Shown: positions 40,282 to 49,231, numbered from the stretch's first letter. The stretch is 64,000 nt of DNA from Verrucomicrobiota bacterium (GCA_039192515.1 JBCCXA010000015.1:1-64000), one strand, 5' to 3'. Notes: generated by a model from the sequence alone, not told the origin. Program-made: numbers and translations.

Positions 40282-40719
40282 TTATTGGTTTTTTCGAAAG
40301 TTATTGAGGTCATCTTGCAGCATAATCCATGGATCAGCGGCAAATGTTTTAAAGTCCGCTTCATTGCGGTGTCCAACATAGGGAATCCATAGAATCTCAT
40401 TGGAAGCATTTCGCCAGGTAAGCATCCAGGCTATTCCTCCTGTCCCAGGAGTTGCCTTAAATTTTGCCAGATAGTCCGTCTACCAGTTTGCATTATCCGT
40501 CCTTTCTAAACCTTTATTTTGACTGCACTCAGTAAGTGCGGCGACTTCGTTATATCTTTTCGCAATACCCGCAATAATTGGAGAGTGGATAGTTGAGGGC
40601 TCCAAGATGCCATAACCGTCGAAGCCTATAACATCCATGTATTCCATCCCAGGAAAGCATTCATGATTTAGATAGGCATCTTGAGTGTAAGAGGATTGCC
40701 GGTATGGCTTAGGAAAAGC
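40282..40719 (-). pseudogene. Fragment of a GH26 beta-mannanase-like gene
   Basis: On the minus strand an open stretch resembles the C-terminal third of GH26 mannanases: MDVIGFDGYGILEPS, then an ALTE segment, then GGIAWMLTWRNASNE and IPYVGHRNEADFKTFAADP. The upstream frame is closed by a TGA at 40720-40722, so the catalytic N-terminal part is missing. An in-frame TAG (40480-40482) also breaks the fragment. It is therefore a decayed remnant. It shows that the lineage once had a mannan-degrading enzyme here. The family call rests on pattern resemblance. Confidence 0.65.
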
Positions 40720-40757
40720 TCAGCACATTAAAAATTATCAACCTTTGCATGGTGTGA

Positions 40758-41159
40758 TCATTTATTCATGGTGATCTTTGCACGGTCTCCTATATCAACA
40801 CGAACAGGTACATCATACTGATTCAAAAAATAGGCCTCCTTAGGTGTTTTAGTGCCATTTCGAAGAAATAGCCCCCCTTCAGTTAGCCGAGAATAAAAAC
40901 TATCTCGCACCGCTATTTTATTAGGCGCTTGGTAGTAATAGCCATTAGAATCCTCGTAGGTTGCAACATATTTGCCCGCAGGTAACTGAACCTTAACTGT
41001 TAGAACTCCATCTCCCCACTTAAAAGGCTCATGCACTGTAATGGATTTGTAAGGAGGTGTTGAAGTTAGACCTTGAACTGTTGCACAACCCACCATGATT
41101 AAACTTGCACTAAGTAGACAGGCTAATAATCGCAATATATTTTTTGTTTCTTTTGTCAT
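40758..41159 (-). CDS. Lipoprotein of unknown function
   Basis: A 133-residue lipoprotein. The signal peptide ends in the lipobox LIMVGC with the lipidated Cys at residue 25. The mature part is beta-rich (ITVHEPFKWGDGVLTVKVQLPAGKYVATYED) and unfamiliar. It stands alone between two broken genes (the GH26 fragment and the aquaporin remnant) but is intact itself. I infer a periplasmic-facing location from the lipobox; no function is visible. Confidence 0.7.
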   Translation of the reverse strand: MTKETKNILRLLACLLSASLIMVGCATVQGLTSTPPYKSITVHEPFKWGDGVLTVKVQLPAGKYVATYEDSNGYYYQAPNKIAVRDSFYSRLTEGGLFLRNGTKTPKEAYFLNQYDVPVRVDIGDRAKITMNK

Positions 41160-41262
41160 AAATTTATACGAAGGCTTGAAAGTAGAATAGCCATAGTATT
41201 AGGTTATCTAGAATATTTAATCAAATATAATAGTATCCCTCAATGAACTCGTAAGGCCTTTT

Positions 41263-41945
41263 CTATTCCTCCTTACTAGAAACAACATGATGGTAGAGCA
41301 AAGAACAAAAGAGTCCACCTCCAAGGGGTCCTGCCCAGTAAACCCACATCTGCCGTAGTTGTTCTGGATCTCCACCAATGATTGCCGTTCCAAAATGACG
41401 CGCTGGATTCATCGCGACCCCCGTCAAGGGACCTCCTGCAAGAATACCCATGACGACGCGACGGCAAGGCCTATGTAAATAGCAACGGGCTTGGGCCCTC
41501 TAGGATCTACGGCCAAACCCCAGATAACATAAAGCAAGAAGAAGGTCGTAATCATTTCCAACAAAATGACCTGCCAGAGACTTATTGTTTCAGGATTATA
41601 CGTGGGCGTTCCCTGGGCGATCACGTTTCTATCGACAAAGACTAGCAGTAGCAGCCCAGCCACCAAGCCCGCCAAACATTGGATAATGATGTATAAAATC
41701 GCCTTTAGGACGGTCATTTTCTGAGTGATAAGCAAACCTATGGTTATAACAGGATTAAATTGTGCGCCACTCACCTTCATGGTTGCATTAGCGAATGTTG
41801 CAACCATAACTCCATGCGCTAAGGCAATTCCAATCAGGGCGCCCGGTTGCTAGGCTAAATGCTCGACGGCTAAAACTCCCCCAAAACACAAGGCAAACGT
41901 CCCCGCAAACTCAGCAACCAGTTCTCTGACTAAAGATCTGCTCAT
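41263..41945 (-). pseudogene. Broken aquaporin/MIP channel gene
   Basis: A MIP-family channel gene with two lesions. From ATG at 41943-41945 the frame reads SRSLVRELVAEFAGTFALCFGG, then meets a TAG at 41850-41852, then continues in the same frame through GVMVATFANATMKVSGAQFNPVITIG, with the first NPA-type box as NPV. Near 41449-41455 a single-base frameshift is needed to continue into GILAGGPLTGVAMNPARHFGTA, with the second box NPA intact. Without both lesions the product would be a normal six-helix aquaporin of about 225 residues. Sequencing error is possible, but two independent lesions beside another broken gene favour true decay. Confidence 0.75.
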
Positions 41946-42020
41946 ACCGACGGTACTTAAAGGGCAGGCGGATGTTCGAAAAGTAATTTTCGTGGTTAAC
42001 TAAATGAGTTCCACAGGGGT

Positions 42021-42479
42021 CTATCTTGTGATGTCACCCTGACCGAGAACACGGAAACCAGCCTTACCCAAAGCTTGTTCGGCAACATCAGCATCTTCTA
42101 AATTGATTGCTAGCGCAGAACAGCTACTTGGACGGCTAATAAATGCATACATGTAATGGATATTTATTTCCGCCTCAAGAAGGGAAGCCAAAACATTCGG
42201 CACCTGGGTCATCGCATCGAACTCAACAGCCAAAACTTTAGTCTCTGCATAGGGTATTAAGTGCTCCTCAAACATGGCTCGAGCCTTATCAGGATCATCC
42301 AAAATAAGGCGAATAATGGAGCTATCGGTTGTATCCAAGACTGTTACCGCTACGATGGTAATGCCGGTTTCCTTAAACATCTTAAAGATCTCCAGTAGGC
42401 GGCCCAAACGATTCTCGGTAAAAACGGAAAACTGGACAACGGGATCCTTGCGCTTACGCGACACTTCTCTTTCAATCAC
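42021..42479 (-). CDS. Protein with two ACT-type domains
   Basis: A 152-residue protein made of two tandem ACT-like domains: residues about 14-75 (VVQFSVFTENRLGRLLEIFKMF) and about 82-150 (VLAVEFDAMTQVPNVLASLLEAEINIHYMYAF). Such stand-alone pairs bind amino acids and are often annotated as acetolactate-synthase-like regulators. No biosynthetic gene is adjacent, so its partner is unknown. The start is a GTG at 42477-42479; a later in-frame GTG at 42464 is possible. Confidence 0.8.
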   Translation of the reverse strand: MIEREVSRKRKDPVVQFSVFTENRLGRLLEIFKMFKETGITIVAVTVLDTTDSSIIRLILDDPDKARAMFEEHLIPYAETKVLAVEFDAMTQVPNVLASLLEAEINIHYMYAFISRPSSCSALAINLEDADVAEQALGKAGFRVLGQGDITR

Positions 42480-42632
42480 CCTTGGAGAATAAATGCATGC
42501 ATTTGAAAATGCACCACTTTTTCTAGGATCTATTCAGGAATTCTGAAGAGCAAATGGCTGCCCCTGAGCTACTGGGTTCGTGCTCTGTTTGTCTTAAACA
42601 GAGCACTGCATGCTAAAAGCTAAATGGTGATA

Positions 42633-43784
42633 CTAGAAGGCCCACTGCCATCCGGCAGTGGCAAACCATTCCCCTCCTAGCTGAGGTCCATCCAGGTTCT
42701 GGTAAACAGGCAGGCCTGCTTCCATGGCAATGGAATGCCCCTCCAAAAAACCTCCTGGAACCAAGAGCCTCAAGCCCCAAGACAAATCTATTCTTTCGCC
42801 CGAGCGTCGCTCCGGATCTGCAGTTGGAACTACAAGGGAAGCAGGGCGAGTATTCATCATAGGTGTAGGAACCAAAACTGCAGAATCCCTTCCAGAAATA
42901 TCACCCCAAATTTTACCTCTGATGCGCATAGAGCTACTTAGCCACTCTAACCACTCGTAAGCAAGCCATCCTGTTCCATGAAATTCGTGACCTAGGGTGT
43001 AATCTTCACTATTTTCATGGGTGCGTAAAACGCCCGAAACCTGTGAACCCCAGGAGAGTTTACCATTCTGACCCAAGTAAGTAATGCCTGGCAGTAGATC
43101 TACTGATCCTGAACCCAATTGCATCGGATAAGGCAAACGCCGCTCAGTCGTCACAGTATTTCCAAGCGGTGGAGGCGCATTAGGTGTGGAATCACTCTTT
43201 GCTATAGAACCAGTTGGAACACTCAAGCCAAAATTGACATGTAGCGTTTGGTGGTTTTGATCAAAGAGCTTATACATCCCCCCCAGCTTCAGATCTCCAA
43301 TCCCCTCCGAATGCGTATCAAAAGTAACACCATCAAATCGGATGTGTGACATGTCTTTGATTAGGTAGGGAACCATAATGGATAGGGTTAGCTGATCGGT
43401 CACTCCTACCATACCCCCGAACACATGCATCTGAGTTTGCATGCTCGTCGGTGCAATCACGTAACGCTGGCCTGCACCTGGGGCGGAGATAAAAGATTGT
43501 GAGCCGACTACATCGGTCCCGTCATAATTTTGTTCCATGCTCATGGTCATGTAGCGGTAGGAAAACATCCACTCACCCTTTTCATGAATATGGGAACCCA
43601 TTACCCCAATTGGAGCGAGGGCATGCTCATGTTTATGCGAATGCTCATGAGCATGATGCTCCAGTGCCTGTAATTCGTTACTTTCTGTTTCTTCAATAAC
43701 AAAGTCTTCTTTAGCGCTAAGCGCTGAAAATCCTAAGCCTGCACTCAGGACGCCTAATAGTGTATAAAATCTAATAAAGTTCAT
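42633..43784 (-). CDS. Outer-membrane transporter-like protein with His-rich N-terminus
   Basis: A 383-residue secreted protein. A signal peptide (1-24, ending ALSA) precedes a short acidic then histidine-rich stretch (HHAHEHSHKHEHA, about residues 43-55). The rest is beta-rich, with FSYRYMTMSMEQNYDG and GIGDLKLGGMYKLF motifs typical of the meta-pathway/phenol-degradation type outer-membrane proteins. The His-rich segment suggests metal binding, for example copper or zinc. The gene upstream on the same strand encodes a small HPCKMC protein, consistent with metal handling. The function is inferred. Confidence 0.7.
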   Translation of the reverse strand: MNFIRFYTLLGVLSAGLGFSALSAKEDFVIEETESNELQALEHHAHEHSHKHEHALAPIGVMGSHIHEKGEWMFSYRYMTMSMEQNYDGTDVVGSQSFISAPGAGQRYVIAPTSMQTQMHVFGGMVGVTDQLTLSIMVPYLIKDMSHIRFDGVTFDTHSEGIGDLKLGGMYKLFDQNHQTLHVNFGLSVPTGSIAKSDSTPNAPPPLGNTVTTERRLPYPMQLGSGSVDLLPGITYLGQNGKLSWGSQVSGVLRTHENSEDYTLGHEFHGTGWLAYEWLEWLSSSMRIRGKIWGDISGRDSAVLVPTPMMNTRPASLVVPTADPERRSGERIDLSWGLRLLVPGGFLEGHSIAMEAGLPVYQNLDGPQLGGEWFATAGWQWAF

Positions 43785-43842
43785 CTGATTATTCTGTTCT
43801 TAAATGTTTATTTAACCCAAATGATGCAAAAACACTCGGAGG

Positions 43843-43984
43843 TATGCGCAAGATCTTCTTGCACCCCAAGAAGCATAGTGTCCGCTACAAGCATAACCTG
43901 CATACACCTTCGCGGACTTTCTTTTCCTTGTGACTTGAGCCTTTACGCATCTCGTTCAAGTTCTATGACCTAACCCGGGTTTAG
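43843..43984 (-). repeat. Dispersed 145-bp element, copy D
   Basis: Copy D lies between the small HPCKMC-protein gene and the His-rich outer-membrane gene, on their strand, 126 bases after the upstream stop. It shares GTTC/TTGAACGAGATGCGTAAAG, AGTCACAAGGAAAAGAAAGTC and the AAGATCTTGCGCA end block. The shared frame gives LNEMRKGSSHKEKKVREGV before a stop. The rest of this 326-base gap (43985-44110) shows no gene. Confidence 0.75.
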
Positions 43985-44110
43985 TGAGTTGATAATGATT
44001 TTAGGAGAGCCTACTTGTGCTCTACCAGTAGACTGCTGTGGAAGCAAATTACTGGCAGCCGACCAGTAAATGCACTCGGTGTGACTATAGCCTAGAGCTA
44101 TCCTAGATTT

Positions 44111-44524
44111 CTAGATCAGTTCAGGGGGTGGAGATAACGGAGGTTCCGTAATTACCAAGCCTTCGCAGGTCAACACCCGCAAGCGCTCACCTGACAACGC
44201 TAATGGTATATACGGGACATAAGATATGAATAACGCTTGAAATTTAAAGGCTTGCAAGGAGGTCACGCTTCGCTGCTCCTGATCACTATGTCTGGTTTCC
44301 TCGATTCGTTCACACATTTTACATGGGTGCTGGCCATCAAGAGTTTGATCCAGAGCCAAAGACCAAGAATTCGTTGCCTTGTAGTAGTCTGGAAGCATCT
44401 GCCCCCACGCATAGAGCTGTGCAAAATGCAAGTGAAGCTGCGTAATCTGCAAGCAAAAAACAAAGGCAAAAAGGATATATGAGCCCCTCAAACAGTTGTT
44501 AGATCTGATCAGTGTAATCACCAT
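44111..44524 (-). CDS. Small membrane-anchored protein with HPCKMC motif
   Basis: A 137-residue protein with one N-terminal hydrophobic segment (about 15-35, SYILFAFVFCLQITQLHLHF) and a conserved-looking HPCKMCERIEE motif at 66-76. Short proteins with this CxxC motif near copper or cation genes occur in Verrucomicrobia and Proteobacteria; the DUF2946 group is similar in design. It precedes the His-rich outer-membrane protein on the same strand, so a metal-related pair is plausible. The opposite strand also has an ORF over this region, but it has no recognisable features. Confidence 0.55.
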   Translation of the reverse strand: MVITLIRSNNCLRGSYILFAFVFCLQITQLHLHFAQLYAWGQMLPDYYKATNSWSLALDQTLDGQHPCKMCERIEETRHSDQEQRSVTSLQAFKFQALFISYVPYIPLALSGERLRVLTCEGLVITEPPLSPPPELI

Positions 44525-44673
44525 AATCCTAGTAAATCCTAATCTTAAAATGCTCTCCTAAGCAATTTAATTCTTCTCACCAAAAAAAATACGGATTTAA
44601 GTTCAAATTAGGTTGACCCAAACGGTCTTTTAAGGTTCTATACACGGTTCCCGTCACAATTTAGGAGTACAAA

Positions 44674-45282
44674 ATGGCAGAGACACTAACACTGAAAGCA
44701 AAGCCCAGAACACAGATTGGGCGTAGTTCCGTAAAGAAGGTTCGCGGAGAGGGCCAAATACCCGCAGTACTGTATGGCAAGACCGAACCTAAAGCGATTC
44801 AACTAAATACTCATGAGGTCATCAAGGCTTTCCAACATATTGAGAGCAAAAATTTTCTCGTCGATTTGTCTCTAGAAGACAGCAAGCAAAGTCACCTCGC
44901 CTTGGTGCAGGAAATTCAGATGGACCCTCTAAAAGACACCGTCAAGCATATTGACTTTCAAGAGGTCGACAACGATAAAACCATTACCGCAGAAGTATCT
45001 CTACATCCAGCTGGTGAGGCAGTAGGAGTAAAATCAGGTGGTGGTCTTCTCGAGCAGATTATTCGTTCCGTTAAGGTCGAATGCTTACCTAAAGCTCTAC
45101 CATCTCACGTCGAAGCCGATATTAACAATCTCGAATTAGGTGCTGCTATGAAGATTCGCGACATTACCCCTCCTGAAGGCGTAAAGATCCTTAACCAAGG
45201 CGAATTAAACTGCTTTATCATTCACTTACCTCGAAGTGCTCGTGCGGCTAGTGCCCGTGCAGCAGCTGAGGCCAAGGATTGA
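44674..45282 (+). CDS. rplY: 50S ribosomal protein L25 (long, CTC type)
   Basis: A 202-residue L25/CTC protein: the N-terminal 5S rRNA-binding L25 domain (LKAKPRTQIGRSSVKKVRGEG, IPAVLYGK) plus the C-terminal TL5-type domain. A short Ala/Arg-rich tail follows. It binds 5S rRNA in the large subunit. A TAGGAG ribosome-binding site lies at 44662-44667, seven bases before the ATG. It is the first gene of rplY-pth-rpsF-ssb-rplI. Confidence 0.95.
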   Translation: MAETLTLKAKPRTQIGRSSVKKVRGEGQIPAVLYGKTEPKAIQLNTHEVIKAFQHIESKNFLVDLSLEDSKQSHLALVQEIQMDPLKDTVKHIDFQEVDNDKTITAEVSLHPAGEAVGVKSGGGLLEQIIRSVKVECLPKALPSHVEADINNLELGAAMKIRDITPPEGVKILNQGELNCFIIHLPRSARAASARAAAEAKD

Positions 45283-45305
45283 TTGTTTTTTGAAAGGAAT
45301 AGGCC

Positions 45306-45881
45306 GTGTCCGGGCATTTATCCCTGGTAGTCGGCTTGGGTAATCCAGGTTTATCTTACCGTGACACGAGACATAATCTCGGGTTTGAGGTATTGGATAA
45401 ATTAGCAGCAGAGGAACGTCTAACTTGGAAGAAAGCTAGATACACCTCAGCTCAGGTGTGTCAGATGGCTAATAGTATCTGGCTGCTTAAGCCTATGGAC
45501 TATATGAATACCTCGGGACCGGTAGTAGCCAGGGCCATGCAGTGGTTCAAGATACCCGCTGAACGGGTTTTAGTCATGGTAGATGATGTAAATCTTCCTC
45601 TTGGAAAACTACGGCTGAGAACAAAAGGTTCTGCTGGAGGACACAATGGGCTCAAGTCAATAGAACAAGCACTGAGCACATTAGAGTATCCTAGGCTCCG
45701 CGGTGGAGTGGGTCCACCTGGAGATTCTGGCAAGGACTTAAGTACCCATGTTCTAGGACAATTTGGGGCTGATGAGAAAGACATAGTAGAAAAAATGAAA
45801 GAGCAATGTGCCGAGGTGATTAAGCATTACCACCATGCTGGCCCAGAAAGTGCCATGCTCTTAGGAAACACAGAAACATGA
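45306..45881 (+). CDS. pth: Peptidyl-tRNA hydrolase
   Basis: A 191-residue Pth. The family motifs are VVGLGNPG, then YRDTRHNLGFEVLD with the catalytic His, KPMDYMNTSG, and the VMVDDVNLPLGKLRLRTKGSAGGHNGLKSIE block with the catalytic Asp. It frees tRNA from prematurely released peptidyl-tRNA. The start is a GTG at 45306, after the purine-rich GAAAGGAA. Its end overlaps rpsF by four bases (ATGA). Confidence 0.95.
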   Translation: MSGHLSLVVGLGNPGLSYRDTRHNLGFEVLDKLAAEERLTWKKARYTSAQVCQMANSIWLLKPMDYMNTSGPVVARAMQWFKIPAERVLVMVDDVNLPLGKLRLRTKGSAGGHNGLKSIEQALSTLEYPRLRGGVGPPGDSGKDLSTHVLGQFGADEKDIVEKMKEQCAEVIKHYHHAGPESAMLLGNTET

Positions 45882-46213
45882 AGCAAACTTACGAAGCAAC
45901 CTATATTTTGGACATTCAGTCCAAGGAAGAGATCGTCAAAGAGTATGTTGATCTCATCACCAAAGACATCAAGAGTTTAGACGGAACGGTAACCGGTACA
46001 CAAAAGCTAGACAGGCGTCGTTTTGAACGTTCCGCAGGCAAGTTAGATACCGGTTATTATCTAGTTATGAACTTTGAATTAGATTCTAGCAAGATAGGAG
46101 AGTTGGAGGACAAATACCGCCTCAACAAAACGTTCTATCGCCAGTTTTACCTCAAAACAAAACCCAAAAAGCAGCCGTCCGAAAAGAAAGAAGTCGCCGA
46201 GTCTGCAGCCTAA
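45878..46213 (+). CDS. rpsF: 30S ribosomal protein S6
   Basis: A 111-residue S6 with the typical start YEATYILDIQSKEEI and the RRFERSAGKLDTGYYLVMNFEL strand pair. The basic tail (KTKPKKQPSEKK) is common. S6 binds the central domain of 16S rRNA with S18. The ATG overlaps the pth stop codon, so translation is coupled. rpsR, often found between ssb and rplI in other bacteria, is absent here. Confidence 0.95.
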   Translation: MKQTYEATYILDIQSKEEIVKEYVDLITKDIKSLDGTVTGTQKLDRRRFERSAGKLDTGYYLVMNFELDSSKIGELEDKYRLNKTFYRQFYLKTKPKKQPSEKKEVAESAA

Positions 46214-46237
46214 ACAAACAACAACCGGAGAAAAGCC

Positions 46238-46720
46238 ATGGCCTCACTCAACAAAGTCCTCTTGATGGGAAACTTAACTCGTGACCCCGAAATCAGACAC
46301 ACCCCTAAAGGAACAGCTGTGGGTGATTTAGCCATGGCCATCAATATGTCTTATAAGGCCCAGGATGGAACGGATCGAGACGAGGTGTGTTATGTGGATG
46401 TTGTTGTATGGGGTCGCCAAGCAGAAACATGCCACCAATATTTGAAAAAAGGTTCTCCCCTATTCGTTGAAGGTCGCTTACAACTTGATCAATGGCAGAC
46501 CCAAGAGGGCGAAAAGAAGAGCCGGCTGAGGGTTCGTGGTGAGAGAGTGCAATTTCTCAGTGGCGGCACAAGATCAAGCGGAGGCCCAAGCGAACACACC
46601 AGTTCTGCTGGGGGCTACCGTTCCGATGCGAAACCTGAACCCGGTTACAGCGGTGGTTCTAGCGCTTCGTCCTACAATCCATCATCGGTTGCACAATCCG
46701 ATGATGATATACCATTTTAA
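46238..46720 (+). CDS. ssb: Single-stranded DNA-binding protein
   Basis: A 160-residue SSB. The OB-fold domain (1-110) begins SLNKVLLMGNLTRDPEIRHTPKG. A flexible Gly/Ser-rich linker follows, and the acidic tip DDDIPF ends the protein, as needed to recruit replication and repair partners. The gene is preceded by CCGGAG and lies between rpsF and rplI. Confidence 0.95.
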   Translation: MASLNKVLLMGNLTRDPEIRHTPKGTAVGDLAMAINMSYKAQDGTDRDEVCYVDVVVWGRQAETCHQYLKKGSPLFVEGRLQLDQWQTQEGEKKSRLRVRGERVQFLSGGTRSSGGPSEHTSSAGGYRSDAKPEPGYSGGSSASSYNPSSVAQSDDDIPF

Positions 46721-46746
46721 AATAAGAAATTATTGGAGATATAATC

Positions 46747-47250
46747 ATGGCAATTGAATTAATCCTAAAGAAACACATCCCAGGCTTAGGTTCTGAAGCG
46801 GACGTTGTGAAGGTCCGCCCAGGATATGCACGCAACTACCTTATTCCACGTGACTACGCAATCGTTGCAGATGGAGCCACCAAGAAGATGGTAGAAGAAC
46901 TGCAAAAGCGTCGAGCAGAACGCGAGGCAGAAGAACTAAATAACGCAAATGAATTGGCAGCTAAGCTGGCTAACGTTACATTAACTTTCCAACTGGAAAG
47001 CGCCGTAAAAGGAGGCAAAGCCTTTGGCTCAGTCACTGCCAAGGATATTACAGAGCGTTTAGCTGCAATGGGTATTGGTTTATCTAGAAAAAAAATTAAA
47101 CTGAAGCAGCCACTTAAAGAAAAAGGCGAACACAAGTTAGACACAGACCTTGGCAGTGGAGTTCACGCTACCATCAAGGTAGTGCTAGATATCTCAGGGG
47201 CTGAAAGCAAAGACCCTAAAAGCAATAAAGCAGCCTCTCAAAGCAAATAG
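46747..47250 (+). CDS. rplI: 50S ribosomal protein L9
   Basis: A 167-residue L9. The N-terminal domain is canonical (ELILKKHIPGLGSEADVVKVRPGYARNYLIP), followed by the long connecting helix (residues about 40-75) and the C-terminal domain (VKGGKAFGSVTAKDI). The Lys/Ser-rich tail is longer than in E. coli. A TTGGAG site precedes the ATG. It ends the ribosomal-protein operon; the tRNA gene follows about 100 bases later. Confidence 0.95.
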   Translation: MAIELILKKHIPGLGSEADVVKVRPGYARNYLIPRDYAIVADGATKKMVEELQKRRAEREAEELNNANELAAKLANVTLTFQLESAVKGGKAFGSVTAKDITERLAAMGIGLSRKKIKLKQPLKEKGEHKLDTDLGSGVHATIKVVLDISGAESKDPKSNKAASQSK

Positions 47251-47352
47251 TAATGCTTAGCTGTTACAAAGGAGGACAAGCTTGATTTGCCAGTGGAGCT
47301 TGGCTTAAATTTATATAACTGGACTATTCACAAAGTGCGGGTTAGATCCAAC

Positions 47353-47428
<76 letters not shown>

Positions 47429-47486
47429 TTACCTAGTTTACTTTCAAAATGCTTCCCAAAGTCTTAATTTTTCTTAGGCTATAAGG

Positions 47487-48557
47487 ATGCTAACGATCTC
47501 CGATCTCGCTACGGGCGATTCCTCTACAGGGGAAGAGAATTACGCATCTGTTCACGCACAGATCACGCAGTTACGCTCCGCTGTCACTCAATCCAATAAA
47601 CCCTATTATGACCTGGAGCTAGCAGATGAAAATACCAAGATAAAACTTAAGATTTGGTCCGGTTCTGCAGCTTTTCACTTTTGCGAACAAAGCTTTAAAG
47701 GAGATGTTTGTGAGTTAGAGGCAAAGTTCTTCCGCAATGACTATGGGCTGAATGTGCAGGACCCACGGATGCGTCGCTTAGAAGATGAAGAGAAAATTAT
47801 TTTCTTTTCCGGCTCACCCGAAAGAAGAGCCCAAATCGACGAAGATTGGTTCTATGTTTGCGAAGTCTTCGAGTCTTTGAGTGAACCTCGCTTATCCCTC
47901 ATTACTGCTAATTGTCTCAAGCAATTTGAAACCAAATGGCAGCGCGCAGCTGCTGCAAGAACTTATCATCACGCCCGCCGTGGAGGGCTAATTGCGCACA
48001 CGTCTCAAATGCTTCGTTGTGCCCAAGCACTGGCCCCGCTTTATCCAGAAGTTACACCTGACTTACTTTTTTCAGGTATACTTTTTCATGACATCGGTAA
48101 ACTTTGGGAAAATGATTTTCCATCAGAGGGTTTTGCTGTAGAGCAAACGCGATCTGGAGAACTCCTTGGGCACATCTCTATGGGAATAGAAATAGTCAAC
48201 AAGTTATGGAGAGAAGCTGTTCAAGAGAACCCCGAAATATTTGAAGATCAAGAGATTCCTTCACCCATTCTGAGAGATCACTTATTACACTTAATTGCCA
48301 GCCACCACGGTGAATTACAATACGGCGCCCCGGTTACTCCAAAAATCCCTGAAGCATGGCTTTTACATTACATAGACAATCTAGACGCAAAGATGGAAAT
48401 GATGCGCGGCAGCTATAATCAAAAAATTGAGCTTTGTCATGAACTTTATGAAGCACAAAGACCTTTGCATGGCGTCGTTGCCAAGCCGCTAAGCCAATGG
48501 TCCCAAGCAGAAATAGAAAAGTCCTATGAGCCCTCTCAAAGCAGTCTGGTAGAATGA
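47487..48557 (+). CDS. OB-fold/HD-domain 3'-5' exoribonuclease, YhaM-like
   Basis: A 356-residue protein with the YhaM architecture: an N-terminal OB-fold nucleic-acid domain (about 15-105) and an HD hydrolase domain (about 150-330) with GGLIAHTSQM, LFHDIGKLWE, SHHGELQYG and LHYIDNLDAKMEMM, giving the H...HD...H...D metal ligands. YhaM of Gram-positive bacteria is a 3'-5' RNase acting on RNA and DNA ends. The activity here is inferred from the domains. It starts 58 bases after tRNA-Met. Confidence 0.83.
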   Translation: MLTISDLATGDSSTGEENYASVHAQITQLRSAVTQSNKPYYDLELADENTKIKLKIWSGSAAFHFCEQSFKGDVCELEAKFFRNDYGLNVQDPRMRRLEDEEKIIFFSGSPERRAQIDEDWFYVCEVFESLSEPRLSLITANCLKQFETKWQRAAAARTYHHARRGGLIAHTSQMLRCAQALAPLYPEVTPDLLFSGILFHDIGKLWENDFPSEGFAVEQTRSGELLGHISMGIEIVNKLWREAVQENPEIFEDQEIPSPILRDHLLHLIASHHGELQYGAPVTPKIPEAWLLHYIDNLDAKMEMMRGSYNQKIELCHELYEAQRPLHGVVAKPLSQWSQAEIEKSYEPSQSSLVE

Positions 48558-48630
48558 ATGGCAAGATGCTTGATTCCAAAGTTTCGTGAGATGGAGCATT
48601 AAGCGGATTTCGTACACTTTATGTCTCCTC

Positions 48631-48685
48631 ATAAGTTGAACCAGATGCATAAAAGCCTGAGCTGCGAGGGAAGAGATCCCTACTG
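48631..48685 (+). repeat. Dispersed 145-bp element, copy E (short)
   Basis: A truncated copy of about 55 bases, on the same strand as the HD-domain gene upstream (73 bases after its stop). It holds the core AAGTTGAACCAGATGCATAA and the AGCCTGAGCTGCGAGGGAAGAG block. The shared frame gives KLNQMHKSLSCEGRDPY and ends at a TGA that overlaps the ATG of the LOG-family gene (TGATG). The other half of the element is missing. It therefore forms the 5' leader of the next gene. Confidence 0.6.
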
Positions 48686-49231
48686 ATGAAAAAAATATGT
48701 GTATATTGCGGATCGAGCAATCAAGTTGATGCTATTTATAAAGCAGAGGCTCAAAAGGTTGGGCACCTGCTGGCAGATAATGGTATTACCCTGATTTATG
48801 GGGGCGGAAATGTAGGATTGATGGGAGAGCTTGCAAGAGCCGCTTTATCGCATCAAGGTCAAGTTATTGGGATTATTCCTCAAGCACTCATGGACATTGA
48901 ACTTGGTCTAATGGAAGTCACAGAGCTGATTGTGGTAGAATCCATGCATGAACGCAAATCGAGAATGGCTGAGCTTGCAGATGGCTTCATCGTTTTGCCA
49001 GGAGGTATCGGCACCCTTGAAGAGTTCTTTGAAATCTTTACCTGGGCCCAGCTAGGATTACACGAAAAGCCCATTCGAGTTCTCAATACAAATAATTACT
49101 ACGAAGACTTATTGAAGTTTCTAGACAAGATGTCGAGAGAGAAATTTCTAGGCCAAGAGCATCTAGCTAAAATAGACATATGTCTTAGCTCTGAGAAGCT
49201 CCTCCCGCTACTCACCTTTGCTAACGAATAA
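48686..49231 (+). CDS. LOG-family protein (TIGR00730)
   Basis: A 181-residue Rossmann-like protein of the LOG family. The family marks are VYCGSSNQVD, GGGNVGLMGELA, the ESMHERKSRMAELADGF block and the nucleotide-binding motif PGGIGTLEE (105-113). Members hydrolyse nucleoside 5'-monophosphates such as cytokinin ribosides or AMP to the base and ribose phosphate. The physiological substrate here is unknown. The start overlaps the end of copy E's frame. Its 3' end overlaps convergent pal by 11 bases. Confidence 0.92.
   Translation: MKKICVYCGSSNQVDAIYKAEAQKVGHLLADNGITLIYGGGNVGLMGELARAALSHQGQVIGIIPQALMDIELGLMEVTELIVVESMHERKSRMAELADGFIVLPGGIGTLEEFFEIFTWAQLGLHEKPIRVLNTNNYYEDLLKFLDKMSREKFLGQEHLAKIDICLSSEKLLPLLTFANE

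Noticed and set aside
44237..44482. 81-codon plus-strand ORF over the HPCKMC protein gene
   Set aside because: No features, whereas the minus-strand ORF has a hydrophobic anchor and a Cys motif.
44613..44644. Possible promoter TTGACC / TATACA before rplY
   Set aside because: The spacing between the two hexamers is 20 bases, too long for a normal sigma-70 promoter.
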